From contig JAQXFT010000022.1 in assembly GCA_029005335.1 (NCBI GenBank), positions 1-64,000 on the forward strand: a DNA stretch of 64,000 bases, given 5' to 3'. Numbering within the stretch: the stretch's first letter is position 1; each line of letters begins with the position of its first letter. Position numbers and translations under genes: made by a program. The notes under the pieces are model-generated. The model saw only the letters and a list, made by a program, of their open reading frames with translations, did not search any database and was not told the DNA's origin. This document shows, in pieces, positions 18,123 through 25,610 of this stretch. This stretch comes from Oscillospiraceae bacterium (GTDB lineage: Bacteria > Bacillota > Clostridia > Oscillospirales > Ruminococcaceae).

Positions 18123-18560
18123 TTATTGATTCTGACTGAAATTCTGAATTTTGATAATAATTTCGTTATCGGAGAGGTATGCCGAATTTAAATCAAGGGT
18201 ATATTTAAGGGCAAGCTCTCCGGAGGTATCGATATTATTTTTAATAAAGTGTGTCATAACGCCAATCTGAAAATCTCCGTAGGGAGTTCCGTAGTGGCAG
18301 AAGTGCTTTTTGTTTGTTTCAAGCATGATATTTGTATTTGCCGTACCCTCTCTTGTTATAGATGCGGAATCGTTTCCGTTTATAATAATTGTAGTTACAG
18401 AGCCTTCAAAACCGGTTGCGGAGGTATCCTCATACTGGAATGTATATGTATTACGCTGGCGGTTATAGATAGCTTTTGTAAAGAGTTCGGTTTCTTCTTT
18501 TTCGCCGTTCTGGAAAGTAATACTTTTCAGAGAAATCATAACATTATTTTTCAAAATCAT
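18123..18560 (-). CDS. DUF1934 (YwiB-like) beta-barrel protein
   Basis: 145 residues. The start MILKNNVMISLKSI, the central YEDTSATGFEGSVTTI and the end LALKYTLDLNSAYLSDNEI match the YwiB family, a calycin-like barrel of unknown function. It lies 11 bases after murI and 29 bases before argS. B. subtilis has ywiB next to argS. No catalytic motif is visible. Confidence 0.8.
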   Translation of the reverse strand: MILKNNVMISLKSITFQNGEKEETELFTKAIYNRQRNTYTFQYEDTSATGFEGSVTTIIINGNDSASITREGTANTNIMLETNKKHFCHYGTPYGDFQIGVMTHFIKNNIDTSGELALKYTLDLNSAYLSDNEIIIKIQNFSQNQ

Positions 18561-18571
18561 ATCACCGCCAT

Positions 18572-19375
18572 TTATTTTATACTGCTGAAGACTGCACCTG
18601 ATACATCATGACCGAGGAATATTTTTGCTGTATCTCCGAAAAGTTCAGTGCTGTCGCTGACATAGAAAGTATTTTTACCTTTTTCGGGTCTGTCTGAGAG
18701 GAGATTTTTCTGACTCAGGCATTTTTCTGCATATTTGGCAGCTTCCGCACCAGTATCGATAAGCTTTACATTATCGCCCATATAGTCAGCGATTATATCC
18801 TTTATGATAGGGTAATGTGTACAGCCGAGAATAAGCGTATCAACGCCGGCTTTTTTGATAGGTTCGAGGTATTCTTCGGCAGCAAGCCTTGTGATTTTAT
18901 TTTCACGGTCAATATATCCGTTTTCGACGAGGTGGACGAAAAGCGGACAGGGATTTGCAAATACTTGTGTACCGGGTCGCATAGCTTCAACGGTTCTTTT
19001 AAAAGAACCGCTTCTTACAGTTGCAGGAGTGCCGATTATACCGATTCTGCCGTTTCTGGTGGCATTGCAGGCACTTTTTGAAGCCGGAATAAGTACGCCT
19101 GTAAATGGTATGCCGTCGATATCGGATATATCGCCTATTACAGAGCTTACAGTACCGCAGGCTGCTATAATCATTTTAATATCATGTTTTCTGAGAAATT
19201 CAATATCTTCATTGGCATATCTGAGAACAGTTTTTTTACTTCTTGAGCCGTATGGGATACGTGCGGTATCGCCGAAATAGATTATATTTTCGTTCGGCAG
19301 AATTTTATTAAGCTCCCTTACGGCAGTGAGACCGCCAAGACCCGAATCAAATACGCCTATGGCATTGTTATCCAT
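18572..19375 (-). CDS. murI: Glutamate racemase
   Basis: 267 residues. MurI makes D-glutamate for peptidoglycan. Seen are IGVFDSGLGGLTAVREL, YFGDTARIPYG, and both catalytic cysteines: the first in IIAACGTVSS, where most relatives have ACNTA, and the second in LGCTHYPII. The altered segment around the first cysteine is within family variation, as the Cys is kept. It is 21 bases downstream of ddl, so two D-amino-acid steps of wall synthesis are co-transcribed. Confidence 0.93.
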   Translation of the reverse strand: MDNNAIGVFDSGLGGLTAVRELNKILPNENIIYFGDTARIPYGSRSKKTVLRYANEDIEFLRKHDIKMIIAACGTVSSVIGDISDIDGIPFTGVLIPASKSACNATRNGRIGIIGTPATVRSGSFKRTVEAMRPGTQVFANPCPLFVHLVENGYIDRENKITRLAAEEYLEPIKKAGVDTLILGCTHYPIIKDIIADYMGDNVKLIDTGAEAAKYAEKCLSQKNLLSDRPEKGKNTFYVSDSTELFGDTAKIFLGHDVSGAVFSSIK

Positions 19376-19396
19376 TAAAAATCTCCCTTCGGAATA

Positions 19397-20467
19397 TCAG
19401 TAATTTTTTTCAGAATTTTCGATAGCCTGTTCAATGAGCTTATCAACGAGATATGACTGACTCATGCCGAGATTCTCCATAAGCTTCGGATACATACTGA
19501 TTGATGTAAAGCCGGGGAGAGTATTTATTTCATTGAGATACAGTGTTCCGTCATCAGTCAGGAAGAAGTCGACTCTTGAAAGACCCTTACAGCCGAGGCA
19601 TTTATAGGCTTTTATAGCAGTTTCACGTATTTCAGCCATTTTTCTGTCATCGATTCTTGCAGGTATGTAAAGATTTGAGGGGCTGTCATATTTGGCATCA
19701 TAGTCATAGAAATCGTTGCAGGCTTCTATTTCGCCGGCATATGAAGCAAAGGGTGAATCATATCCGAATACGGCAACCTCAAGCTCCTTACCCTTTATAA
19801 ATTCCTCAATAACTACTTTATTGTCGTGAGAAAATGCTACTTTTATAGCTTCTTCGAGTTCGGCGAGATTTGTGGCTTTGTTTATTCCTATTGATGAACC
19901 GGCATTTGCAGGCTTTACGAAGAGCGGGAATCCGAGTTCATGAGCGATTTCCTCACATCTCTGTTCAATTCTGTTTATTTCACGCTGAGTAATCATCTGC
20001 CATCTGGCATTTTTTATACCGTAGTAATCAAGGACGATATGCGTATGGGATTTATCCATGCATGATGCTGAGGCAAGCAGTCCGCAACCGACGTATGGAA
20101 GCTTTGCCATATCGAGAAGTCCCTGCAATGAGCCGTCCTCGCCGTTTCTTCCGTGAAGAACGGGGAATACCACATCAATTTTTCTGACGGAAACGCTGTT
20201 ATTTTCTATAATAATTATACCCTTGTGGATAGGGTCGGGGGATATTATAGCAGTAGTGCAGTCGGGGTTATATTCCCACTGACCGTTGGCTATGGATTCG
20301 ACATCACCGGGATAATAGAGCCATCTTCCTGTTTTTGTGATACCTATGCAGATGATTTCGTACTTGTCTTCCGGAATGCTTCTGATAACGTTTGAAGCGG
20401 ATATGAGTGATACTTTATGCTCACTGGAAGCACCTCCGAAGAGAACTGCGACTTTAATTTTTGCCAT
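19397..20467 (-). CDS. ddl: D-alanine--D-alanine ligase
   Basis: 356 residues, ATP-grasp fold. LFGGASSEHKVSLISA is the N-terminal signature and VFPVLHGRNGEDGSLQG the substrate site. VKPANAGSSIGI holds ATP-binding residues and NEINTLPGFT the metal site. The omega-loop reads DYDAKY; the AKY form is that of D-Ala-D-Ala ligases, and vancomycin-type D-Ala-D-Lac ligases differ there. Ribosome site AAAGGAG precedes the ATG. It leads the operon ddl, murI, DUF1934, argS. A long palindrome covers its predicted promoter. Confidence 0.95.
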   Translation of the reverse strand: MAKIKVAVLFGGASSEHKVSLISASNVIRSIPEDKYEIICIGITKTGRWLYYPGDVESIANGQWEYNPDCTTAIISPDPIHKGIIIIENNSVSVRKIDVVFPVLHGRNGEDGSLQGLLDMAKLPYVGCGLLASASCMDKSHTHIVLDYYGIKNARWQMITQREINRIEQRCEEIAHELGFPLFVKPANAGSSIGINKATNLAELEEAIKVAFSHDNKVVIEEFIKGKELEVAVFGYDSPFASYAGEIEACNDFYDYDAKYDSPSNLYIPARIDDRKMAEIRETAIKAYKCLGCKGLSRVDFFLTDDGTLYLNEINTLPGFTSISMYPKLMENLGMSQSYLVDKLIEQAIENSEKNY

Positions 20468-20505
20468 AAAAATTTACTCCTTTGAGAAAAACATACTTTT
20501 ATAAT

Positions 20506-20534
20506 ATTTTATCACTTTTCACAAAAAACTTCAA
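20506..20534 (-). promoter_or_regulatory. Predicted promoter of the ddl operon
   Basis: On the minus strand, -35 TTGAAG (plus-strand 20529-20534) and -10 TAAAAT (20506-20511) are 17 bases apart. The gene start is about 40 bases further. The -35 and spacer lie inside the palindrome at 20516-20550. Confidence 0.55.
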
Positions 20535-20550
20535 GTGTTTTTTGTGAAAA
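20516..20550. promoter_or_regulatory. 35-bp perfect inverted repeat over the ddl promoter (candidate operator)
   Basis: Arms TTTTCACAAAAAAC and GTTTTTTGTGAAAA, 14 bases each without mismatch, flank a seven-base centre. It occupies the -35 region of the predicted ddl promoter. A terminator role is less likely, because the stem is A/T-rich and no convergent gene ends here. More TTTTCACA copies lie nearby at about 20634. The binding protein is unknown. Confidence 0.6.
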
Positions 20551-20693
20551 TAAAATGAAACGTGTAAAATTTAAAAAATCACCCTAAAAACATAACAATT
20601 TTCAACAGGTTTTTTTGTTAATTTTCACATATTTTTTTGTATGCCGTTTTACATATTAAATTATATTTATCAAAATAAGTGTATATTACAGGA

Positions 20694-20723
20694 TTGACAA
20701 GCCATATAAAAAAGCTATATAAT
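20694..20723 (+). promoter_or_regulatory. Consensus sigma-A promoter for the HAD phosphatase gene
   Basis: TTGACA and TATAAT, both perfect, are 18 bases apart. The ribosome site GGGAGGGA begins six bases after the -10, so the leader is very short. Confidence 0.8.
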
Positions 20724-20744
20724 AATTCGGGAGGGAATTTTTCT

Positions 20745-21533
20745 ATGAAAAAAATTATTTTTTTTGATATTGACGGTACACTTATAAGCGAAGATGAGAA
20801 TGCATATCTTCCGGAAAGTACCTTGAAAGCGATTTCGCTTGCACGGAAAAACGGCTGTTATACCTATATAAATACGGGCAGAACGATATGCAATATCGAA
20901 AAGAGGATACGTGATATAGGCTTTGACGGATATATATGCGGTTGCGGTACTTATATCGAACATCAGGGGGAAAATATATTTTATCACAGGACTCCCGGCA
21001 ATGTCTGCAGACTGATTGAAGATACCATGAAAAAATGCGGAGCTATTCCCGTATATGAGGGAAATAATGCTCTTTATTATGATGAAGAATTTGAAAAAGA
21101 TGAAAAAATAATTATGTTTATGAGGGAATTTCTCAGAAGAGGTGCATCTTTTCTTAAAACGGGAGAAAATCCGGATTTCAGCTTTGACAAGTTTATAGCA
21201 TGGGTCGGAGAAAATACCGATAAGGAGCTTTTCAAATCTGTTGTATCAGAATATTACACAATGATTGACAGGGGAAACGGTCTTTTTGAAAATGTTCCGG
21301 AAGGCTTTTCAAAGGCTACGGGAATTTATAAAATCCTTGAAATTTTGGGGATAGATATAAATAATGCTTATGCGATAGGCGACAGTATGAATGATTTGTC
21401 AATGCTTCAGGCAGTCCCGAACAGTATAGCAATGGGTCAGGGAACTTCCGTTCACAAATATGTATCCTATGTTACTGATGATATTTATCATGACGGAATA
21501 TGGAATGCCCTGAAGCATTTTGAGATTATTTGA
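20745..21533 (+). CDS. HAD superfamily (Cof-type, IIB) sugar-phosphate phosphatase
   Basis: 262 residues. HAD motif I is FFDIDGTLI, motif II INTGRT, the motif III lysine stands in GFSKATGI, and motif IV is IGDSMNDLSML. A cap domain occupies roughly 85-185. Cof-type enzymes dephosphorylate sugar phosphates or pyridoxal phosphate; the substrate cannot be read. The start is the ATG eight bases after GGGAGGGA; a longer frame upstream would cross the promoter. The next gene, a phosphofructokinase, has its own promoter beginning just after this stop. Confidence 0.88.
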   Translation: MKKIIFFDIDGTLISEDENAYLPESTLKAISLARKNGCYTYINTGRTICNIEKRIRDIGFDGYICGCGTYIEHQGENIFYHRTPGNVCRLIEDTMKKCGAIPVYEGNNALYYDEEFEKDEKIIMFMREFLRRGASFLKTGENPDFSFDKFIAWVGENTDKELFKSVVSEYYTMIDRGNGLFENVPEGFSKATGIYKILEILGIDINNAYAIGDSMNDLSMLQAVPNSIAMGQGTSVHKYVSYVTDDIYHDGIWNALKHFEII

Positions 21534-21535
21534 TA

Positions 21536-21564
21536 TTGACAATCCTTTATATTTATGGTATTCT
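21536..21564 (+). promoter_or_regulatory. Predicted promoter of the PPi-type phosphofructokinase gene
   Basis: Perfect -35 TTGACA and -10 TATTCT, 17 bases apart, with TGG just before the -10 (extended -10). Confidence 0.7.
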
Positions 21565-21583
21565 AATCTTAATTATAATATGA

Positions 21584-21626
21584 GAGGAGGAACGGAATAC
21601 AAAAAAATGTATTCCTGTTGTTTATG
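21584..21626 (+). promoter_or_regulatory. Hairpin between ribosome site and start codon of the phosphofructokinase gene
   Basis: GAGGAGG at 21584-21590 lies 33 bases from the ATG at 21624, too far for normal initiation. Between them GGAATAC (21594-21600) and GTATTCC (21609-21615) pair perfectly around an eight-base A-rich loop. Folding this hairpin would shorten the path to about 11 bases. This decides the start: no other in-frame start has a site at normal distance. Confidence 0.5.
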
Positions 21627-22829
21627 AATATTGCTGTTGCACAGTCGGGAGGCCCTACAAGTGCTATCAATGCATCACTTGCCGGAGTTTATCTCGAAGC
21701 AGTCGAATCCGGAAAATTCAATAAGATATATGGTTCTCTGAATGGTATTGAGGGAATTATAAAGCAGAAGCTTATAAATCTTTCGGACTATCTTAAAAAT
21801 CCGGAGGATATTGACCTGCTGATTCATACACCGTCAACGGTTCTCGGTTCTTGCCGTTATAAAATTCCGGAAGAAAATGCTGATGAGGTATATCAGAAAA
21901 TTCTCAGATGTTTCAGGAAATATGATATAGGCGTATTTTTCTATATCGGCGGTAACGATTCCATGGATACTGTTATGAAGCTTTCTGAATATTTTGAAAA
22001 AAATAACATTAATGATATAAAGGTTATAGGCGTTCCGAAAACTATCGACAATGATTTGTGCGGTACTGACCACAGTCCCGGATTTGGTTCAGCATCGAAA
22101 TATGTAAATGCAACAGTTCAGGAGATAGCAAGAGACAGCAGGGTATACAGTGTTGATTCCGTTACCATAATTGAAATTATGGGACGTCATGCAGGCTGGC
22201 TTACTGCTTCAACCTGCTGTCTGAGAGCTAACGGAGAAACAGCTCCGCACTTTATATATCTTCCCGAAGTTCCTTTCAATGTTGATAAGTTCGTTGAAGA
22301 TGTAAAGCGTGTTCAGAAAGAGCATAAAGCCGTTATTGTTGCAGTATCGGAGGGCGTTAAGCTTGAAAATTCTCATCAGTACCGTTCCGGAAAAACTGAC
22401 GCTTTCGGACATCAATATTTATCGGGAATAGGAAAATATCTGGAAAATATTGTTTCAGATAATCTTAAATGCAAGGTGCGTTCCGTTGAGCTTAATGTTA
22501 TGCAGAGGTGCAGTTCTCATATAGCTTCCGGAACAGACCTTGACGAATCAGTTGAAATCGGAAGATGTGCCGTAAAAACTGCACTTGCTGGAAATACCGG
22601 CTGTATGATGTGCTATATCCGTGACAGTTCAGAGCCTTACAGTATTCATATTGAAAGTATTCCGGTATCTCAGACAGCTAACCACGAAAAATATTTCCCG
22701 AAAGAATGGATTAATTCAGAGGGCAATAATATTTCCGATGAGGCAATAAAATATTTCCTGCCTCTTATTCAGGGAGAAGTCCAGCAGAAAATGAAAAACG
22801 GTATGCCGGTACATTTCGTTATCGAATAA
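21624..22829 (+). CDS. pfp: Phosphofructokinase, PPi-dependent type
   Basis: 401 residues. It phosphorylates fructose 6-phosphate in glycolysis. The donor is read from two positions. GGNDSMDT has Asp where ATP enzymes have Gly, and GVPKTIDND has Lys where classical ATP enzymes have Gly. Both are the pyrophosphate-type residues. MGRHAGWLT and the C-terminal substrate segment VMQRCSSHIASG are also present. A second, ATP-type enzyme is encoded on the minus strand of this window. PPi-type enzymes make glycolysis reversible and save ATP, common in cellulolytic clostridia. The start is the ATG after an unusual hairpin. Confidence 0.9.
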   Translation: MNIAVAQSGGPTSAINASLAGVYLEAVESGKFNKIYGSLNGIEGIIKQKLINLSDYLKNPEDIDLLIHTPSTVLGSCRYKIPEENADEVYQKILRCFRKYDIGVFFYIGGNDSMDTVMKLSEYFEKNNINDIKVIGVPKTIDNDLCGTDHSPGFGSASKYVNATVQEIARDSRVYSVDSVTIIEIMGRHAGWLTASTCCLRANGETAPHFIYLPEVPFNVDKFVEDVKRVQKEHKAVIVAVSEGVKLENSHQYRSGKTDAFGHQYLSGIGKYLENIVSDNLKCKVRSVELNVMQRCSSHIASGTDLDESVEIGRCAVKTALAGNTGCMMCYIRDSSEPYSIHIESIPVSQTANHEKYFPKEWINSEGNNISDEAIKYFLPLIQGEVQQKMKNGMPVHFVIE

Positions 22830-22856
22830 TTTTTTCAGATTTTTCAGAAAAAATTT

Positions 22857-22885
22857 GTATAATTTTTCAGATATCTCACATAATA
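22857..22885 (+). promoter_or_regulatory. Possible sigma-G-like promoter of spoVT
   Basis: GTATA (22857-22861) and CATAATA (22879-22885), 17 bases apart, fit the Bacillus sigma-G consensus as I recall it (GHATR, about 17-18 bases, CATHHTA). SpoVT is in the sigma-G regulon of B. subtilis. The GTATA also forms part of a TATAAT at 22858, so a sigma-A reading is possible, but no good -35 is seen for it. A 15-base direct repeat (22848-22862 and 22899-22913) flanks the site. Confidence 0.4.
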
Positions 22886-22930
22886 CAAATACAAATCCGA
22901 AAAAATTTGTATACGGAGGTATCAGAATAT

Positions 22931-23467
22931 ATGAAAGCAACCGGAATAGTACGTCGTATAGACGATTTGGGACGAGTTGTCATTCCGAAGGAAATAAGAC
23001 GCACAATGCGTATACGTGAGGGCGACCCTCTTGAAATATATACCAACAGCGAGGGAGAAGTAATATTCAAAAAGTATTCGGCAATCGGTGAAATTACTGA
23101 GAGTGCCGGACATATTGCGGATATAATGAATAAGCTGGCAGGTTGTCCCGTAGTTATATTCGACCGTGACCACGTTGTTGCAACATCAGGAGTATCAAAA
23201 AAGGAGTTCTCCGAAAGACGTGTCAGCAATCAGCTTGAGGAGCTTATGGAGAACAGGGGACAGTATTACAGCAATAATGACAATTCAAGATTTGTAGTTG
23301 CTGAGGGCATAGATAAAAGCGGACTTGCGGTAGTGCCTATAATTTCCAATGGTGATGTTACCGGTGCAGTTGCATTTATGGAAAACGGTACAGGCAAGGT
23401 TACAGAGCTTCAGAAGAGCCTTATTACGGCTTCGAGTCAGTTTCTGGGAAAACAGCTTGAATGTTAA
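22931..23467 (+). CDS. spoVT: Stage V sporulation protein T, AbrB-type regulator
   Basis: 178 residues, the same length as B. subtilis SpoVT. The AbrB swapped-hairpin domain reads KATGIVRRIDDLGRVVIPK with the basic DNA-contact residues. A GAF-like domain follows (about 55-178). SpoVT tunes forespore gene expression in spore formers. The start follows GGAGG by eleven bases. A possible sigma-G-like promoter lies upstream. Related AbrB regulators with other roles exist, but the attached GAF domain and length are those of SpoVT. Confidence 0.88.
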   Translation: MKATGIVRRIDDLGRVVIPKEIRRTMRIREGDPLEIYTNSEGEVIFKKYSAIGEITESAGHIADIMNKLAGCPVVIFDRDHVVATSGVSKKEFSERRVSNQLEELMENRGQYYSNNDNSRFVVAEGIDKSGLAVVPIISNGDVTGAVAFMENGTGKVTELQKSLITASSQFLGKQLEC

Positions 23468-23469
23468 GC

Positions 23470-23496
23470 ACGGGCGGCCGATGGTCGCCCGTTTTT
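23470..23496 (+). terminator. Terminator of spoVT
   Basis: A ten-pair stem, with one G-U pair, reads GGGCGGCC and GGTCGCCC around loop GAT and is followed by TTTTTT. It belongs to a family of near-identical stems in this window (see findings). Confidence 0.9.
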
Positions 23497-23504
23497 TCAG
23501 ATGA

Positions 23505-23579
23505 TAAAAAATATGCTCTCTTTCATCAGATTTTTTCTGACAAAAGGGAGCATTTAAATCCGGCTGAACGGATTTTTTT
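23505..23579. terminator. Stem-loops ending the prs operon
   Basis: The longer stem (TGCTCTCTTT at 23514 with AAAGGGAGCA ending 23552, plus inner TCAG/CTGA) is followed on the minus strand by six T (plus-strand A at 23505-23510), so it suits prs. A second stem, AAATCCG (23556-23562) with CGGATTT (23569-23575), is followed by a T run on the plus strand. It may back up the spoVT terminator. Confidence 0.7.
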
Positions 23580-24720
23580 ATTTCATATTGTATTTTTCAA
23601 GTAAGGTTTTGATTTTTTCGTGAGGGTCTATAACAGAGCTTATTGATACATCATGATTTATGGCAGCTATGAAATATGCTATATATTTTGATACGTCAAC
23701 CTCATAGAACCATTCACGGCTTAAAAGCTCAGGGGTTCTGTATGTGAGGTTTGTGCCGAATACACCGTCAATATATCCGTCAGCATAAGCCTTGTCGAAT
23801 TTTTCCAGACCGTTTGTAAAGATAGCATAAGTAGCATATGCAAAGATACGGCGTGCATTTTTTTCTTTGAGAGCATATGCAAGGTCGAGCATAGATTCAC
23901 CGGAGGAAATAATATCATCAGCAATAAAAATATCCGTGCCGTCAACGGGATTTCCGAGATATTCATGAGCTACAATAGGATTTCTGCCGTCTACTATGGT
24001 AGAATAGTCACGTCTTTTATAGAACATACCGAGTTCTACTCCGAGTACGGAGGCATAGTACATATTTCTGTTCAAAGCACCCTCATCAGGGCTTACAATC
24101 ATGAATTTATCCTTTGTAAGTTCAATATCCCTGATATTTTTTATAACGCTTTTGAGTACCTGATATGTTGGCATAACGTTATCGAAGCCCATAAGCGGAA
24201 CAGCGTTCTGTACTCTCGGGTCGTGAGCGTCGAAGGTAATTATATTTGAAACACCCATTCTTTCGAGTTCCTGCAAAGCCCATGCACAGTCGAGTGATTC
24301 ACGGTAATTTCTTCTGTGCTGACGTCCGCCGTAAAGAATCGGCATAATAACGTTGATTCTGTGAGCCTTACCGCTTGCGGCCTGAATTATACGCTTCAAA
24401 TCCTGAAAATGGTCATCAGGTGACATACAGTTTTCACGGGAAAAGAGCTTGTATCTGCAGTTATAGTTTCCGACGTCAACTATAATGTAGAGGTCTTTTC
24501 CTCTGACAGTGGATTTGATGTATCCTTTTCCGTCGCCGGAAGCAAAGCGGGGACATTCGGCTTCGATAAGCAGAGTATCAATATCATTTCCGCCCTTTTT
24601 AGCCCAGTCAACGAGATAGCTGTTAATTTTCCCTCCGAGTTCCGTTGCACTTTCCATAGCGATAATTCCTACAGGAGCAACGCTTGATTCCTGATTAAAT
24701 AAAACTTCACTTGCAGTCAT
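23578..24720 (-). CDS. prs: Ribose-phosphate pyrophosphokinase (PRPP synthase), long clostridial form
   Basis: 380 residues. It makes PRPP from ribose 5-phosphate and ATP for nucleotides, His and Trp. ILYGGRQHRR, FDAHDPRVQNA and VSPDEGALNR match Prs motifs. The PRPP loop is IADDIISSGES, where short bacterial enzymes usually have VDDxxxTGGT. It is longer than the usual roughly 315 residues, with an extended N-terminus. The ATG giving MTASEVLFNQ follows AAAGGAAT and lies 24 bases after the ppa stop. Class II-like allosteric behaviour is possible but not readable. Confidence 0.88.
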   Translation of the reverse strand: MTASEVLFNQESSVAPVGIIAMESATELGGKINSYLVDWAKKGGNDIDTLLIEAECPRFASGDGKGYIKSTVRGKDLYIIVDVGNYNCRYKLFSRENCMSPDDHFQDLKRIIQAASGKAHRINVIMPILYGGRQHRRNYRESLDCAWALQELERMGVSNIITFDAHDPRVQNAVPLMGFDNVMPTYQVLKSVIKNIRDIELTKDKFMIVSPDEGALNRNMYYASVLGVELGMFYKRRDYSTIVDGRNPIVAHEYLGNPVDGTDIFIADDIISSGESMLDLAYALKEKNARRIFAYATYAIFTNGLEKFDKAYADGYIDGVFGTNLTYRTPELLSREWFYEVDVSKYIAYFIAAINHDVSISSVIDPHEKIKTLLEKYNMK

Positions 24721-24744
24721 ACTGATTATTCCTTTCAAAAACAA

Positions 24745-25275
24745 TTACTTACAGAATTTATTGATATAGTTGTCTATATCTCCGGCAATGATATTTCTGG
24801 CACTCTCTGCATTTTCGATTTCATCTATAGCAGTAGTTTTATTTTCGAGTTCCTTATAGACCTTGAAGAAATGAATCATTTCTTCAAAAACGTGCTTAGG
24901 GAGTTCATCAATATCGGTATATGTATTATAGTTGGGGTCATCGAAGGGGATAGCGATAATTTTGTCATCATGCTTACCGCTGTCCATCATTCTTATAACT
25001 CCTATAGGATAGCATCTCACGAGGGTATGAGGGTAGAGAGATTCAGAGCATATAACCAGTACGTCAAGCGGGTCATTATCGTCAGCATATGTACGGGGTA
25101 TAAGGCCGTAATTTGCAGGATAGTGAGTAGAGGTATAGAGGATTCTGTCCATTTTTATGAAGCCTGTTGCCTTATCAAGCTCATATTTTACTTTGCTTCC
25201 CTTTGGAATTTCGACAACAGCGAAGAAATCATCAGGGCTTATACGCTTGGGGTCGATATTATGCCAGATATTCAA
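24745..25275 (-). CDS. ppa: Inorganic pyrophosphatase, family I
   Basis: 176 residues. It hydrolyses PPi. The family I metal signature is DDNDPLDVL, with [15 protein letters not shown] before it. The start is TTG giving [12 protein letters not shown] after AGAAGGA. An upstream in-frame ATG at 25395 lies before the predicted promoter and is not used. It is co-transcribed with prs. A soluble PPase beside a PPi-using phosphofructokinase raises the question of how PPi is shared out. Confidence 0.92.
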   Translation of the reverse strand: MNIWHNIDPKRISPDDFFAVVEIPKGSKVKYELDKATGFIKMDRILYTSTHYPANYGLIPRTYADDNDPLDVLVICSESLYPHTLVRCYPIGVIRMMDSGKHDDKIIAIPFDDPNYNTYTDIDELPKHVFEEMIHFFKVYKELENKTTAIDEIENAESARNIIAGDIDNYINKFCK

Positions 25276-25345
25276 AATCAAATCCTTCTTTCTTAAAAAA
25301 TACTCAGGCTGAATCATTTGAAAAATACAAAATGCCTTTATTATT

Positions 25346-25373
25346 AGTATATCATTTTTCAGGGATTTGTCAA
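25346..25373 (-). promoter_or_regulatory. Predicted promoter of ppa-prs
   Basis: On the minus strand, a perfect -35 TTGACA (25368-25373) and -10 TATACT (25346-25351) are 16 bases apart. The region from 25276 to 25610 holds only this promoter and the divergent one at 25530; nothing else was recognised. Confidence 0.7.
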
Positions 25374-25529
25374 TAAGAGATTGAAAATTCGGCAATCTAA
25401 TATAATTTTACACAGATTTATTATAGATTTTGCATTTTTTTGTAAAGCTCCGGATACGAGGGACATATTATATATATTATAAAATTCATAATTTGTTTTT
25501 TTACCGGACTGTATTTTTTAAAAATACTA

Positions 25530-25558
25530 TTGAAAAAATTTTTCGGGAATGTTATAAT
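25530..25558 (+). promoter_or_regulatory. Predicted promoter of the LacI-sensor diguanylate cyclase
   Basis: TTGAAA and TATAAT are 17 bases apart, with TGT before the -10 (extended -10). Confidence 0.75.
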
Positions 25559-25610
25559 TATATAAGAATTTTTCGGTTTGGTTCAATTTTATAGAAAAGA
25601 AGTGATTTGT

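Noticed and set aside
21607..21627. Six-codon leader peptide (MYSCCL) before the phosphofructokinase
   Set aside because: Its ATG is about 16 bases from GAGGAGG and inside the hairpin; the hairpin explanation accounts for the spacing better.
22828..22855. Terminator after the PPi-type phosphofructokinase gene
   Set aside because: The stem AATTTTTTC/GAAAAAATT is almost all A/T and no clear T run follows; too weak to call.
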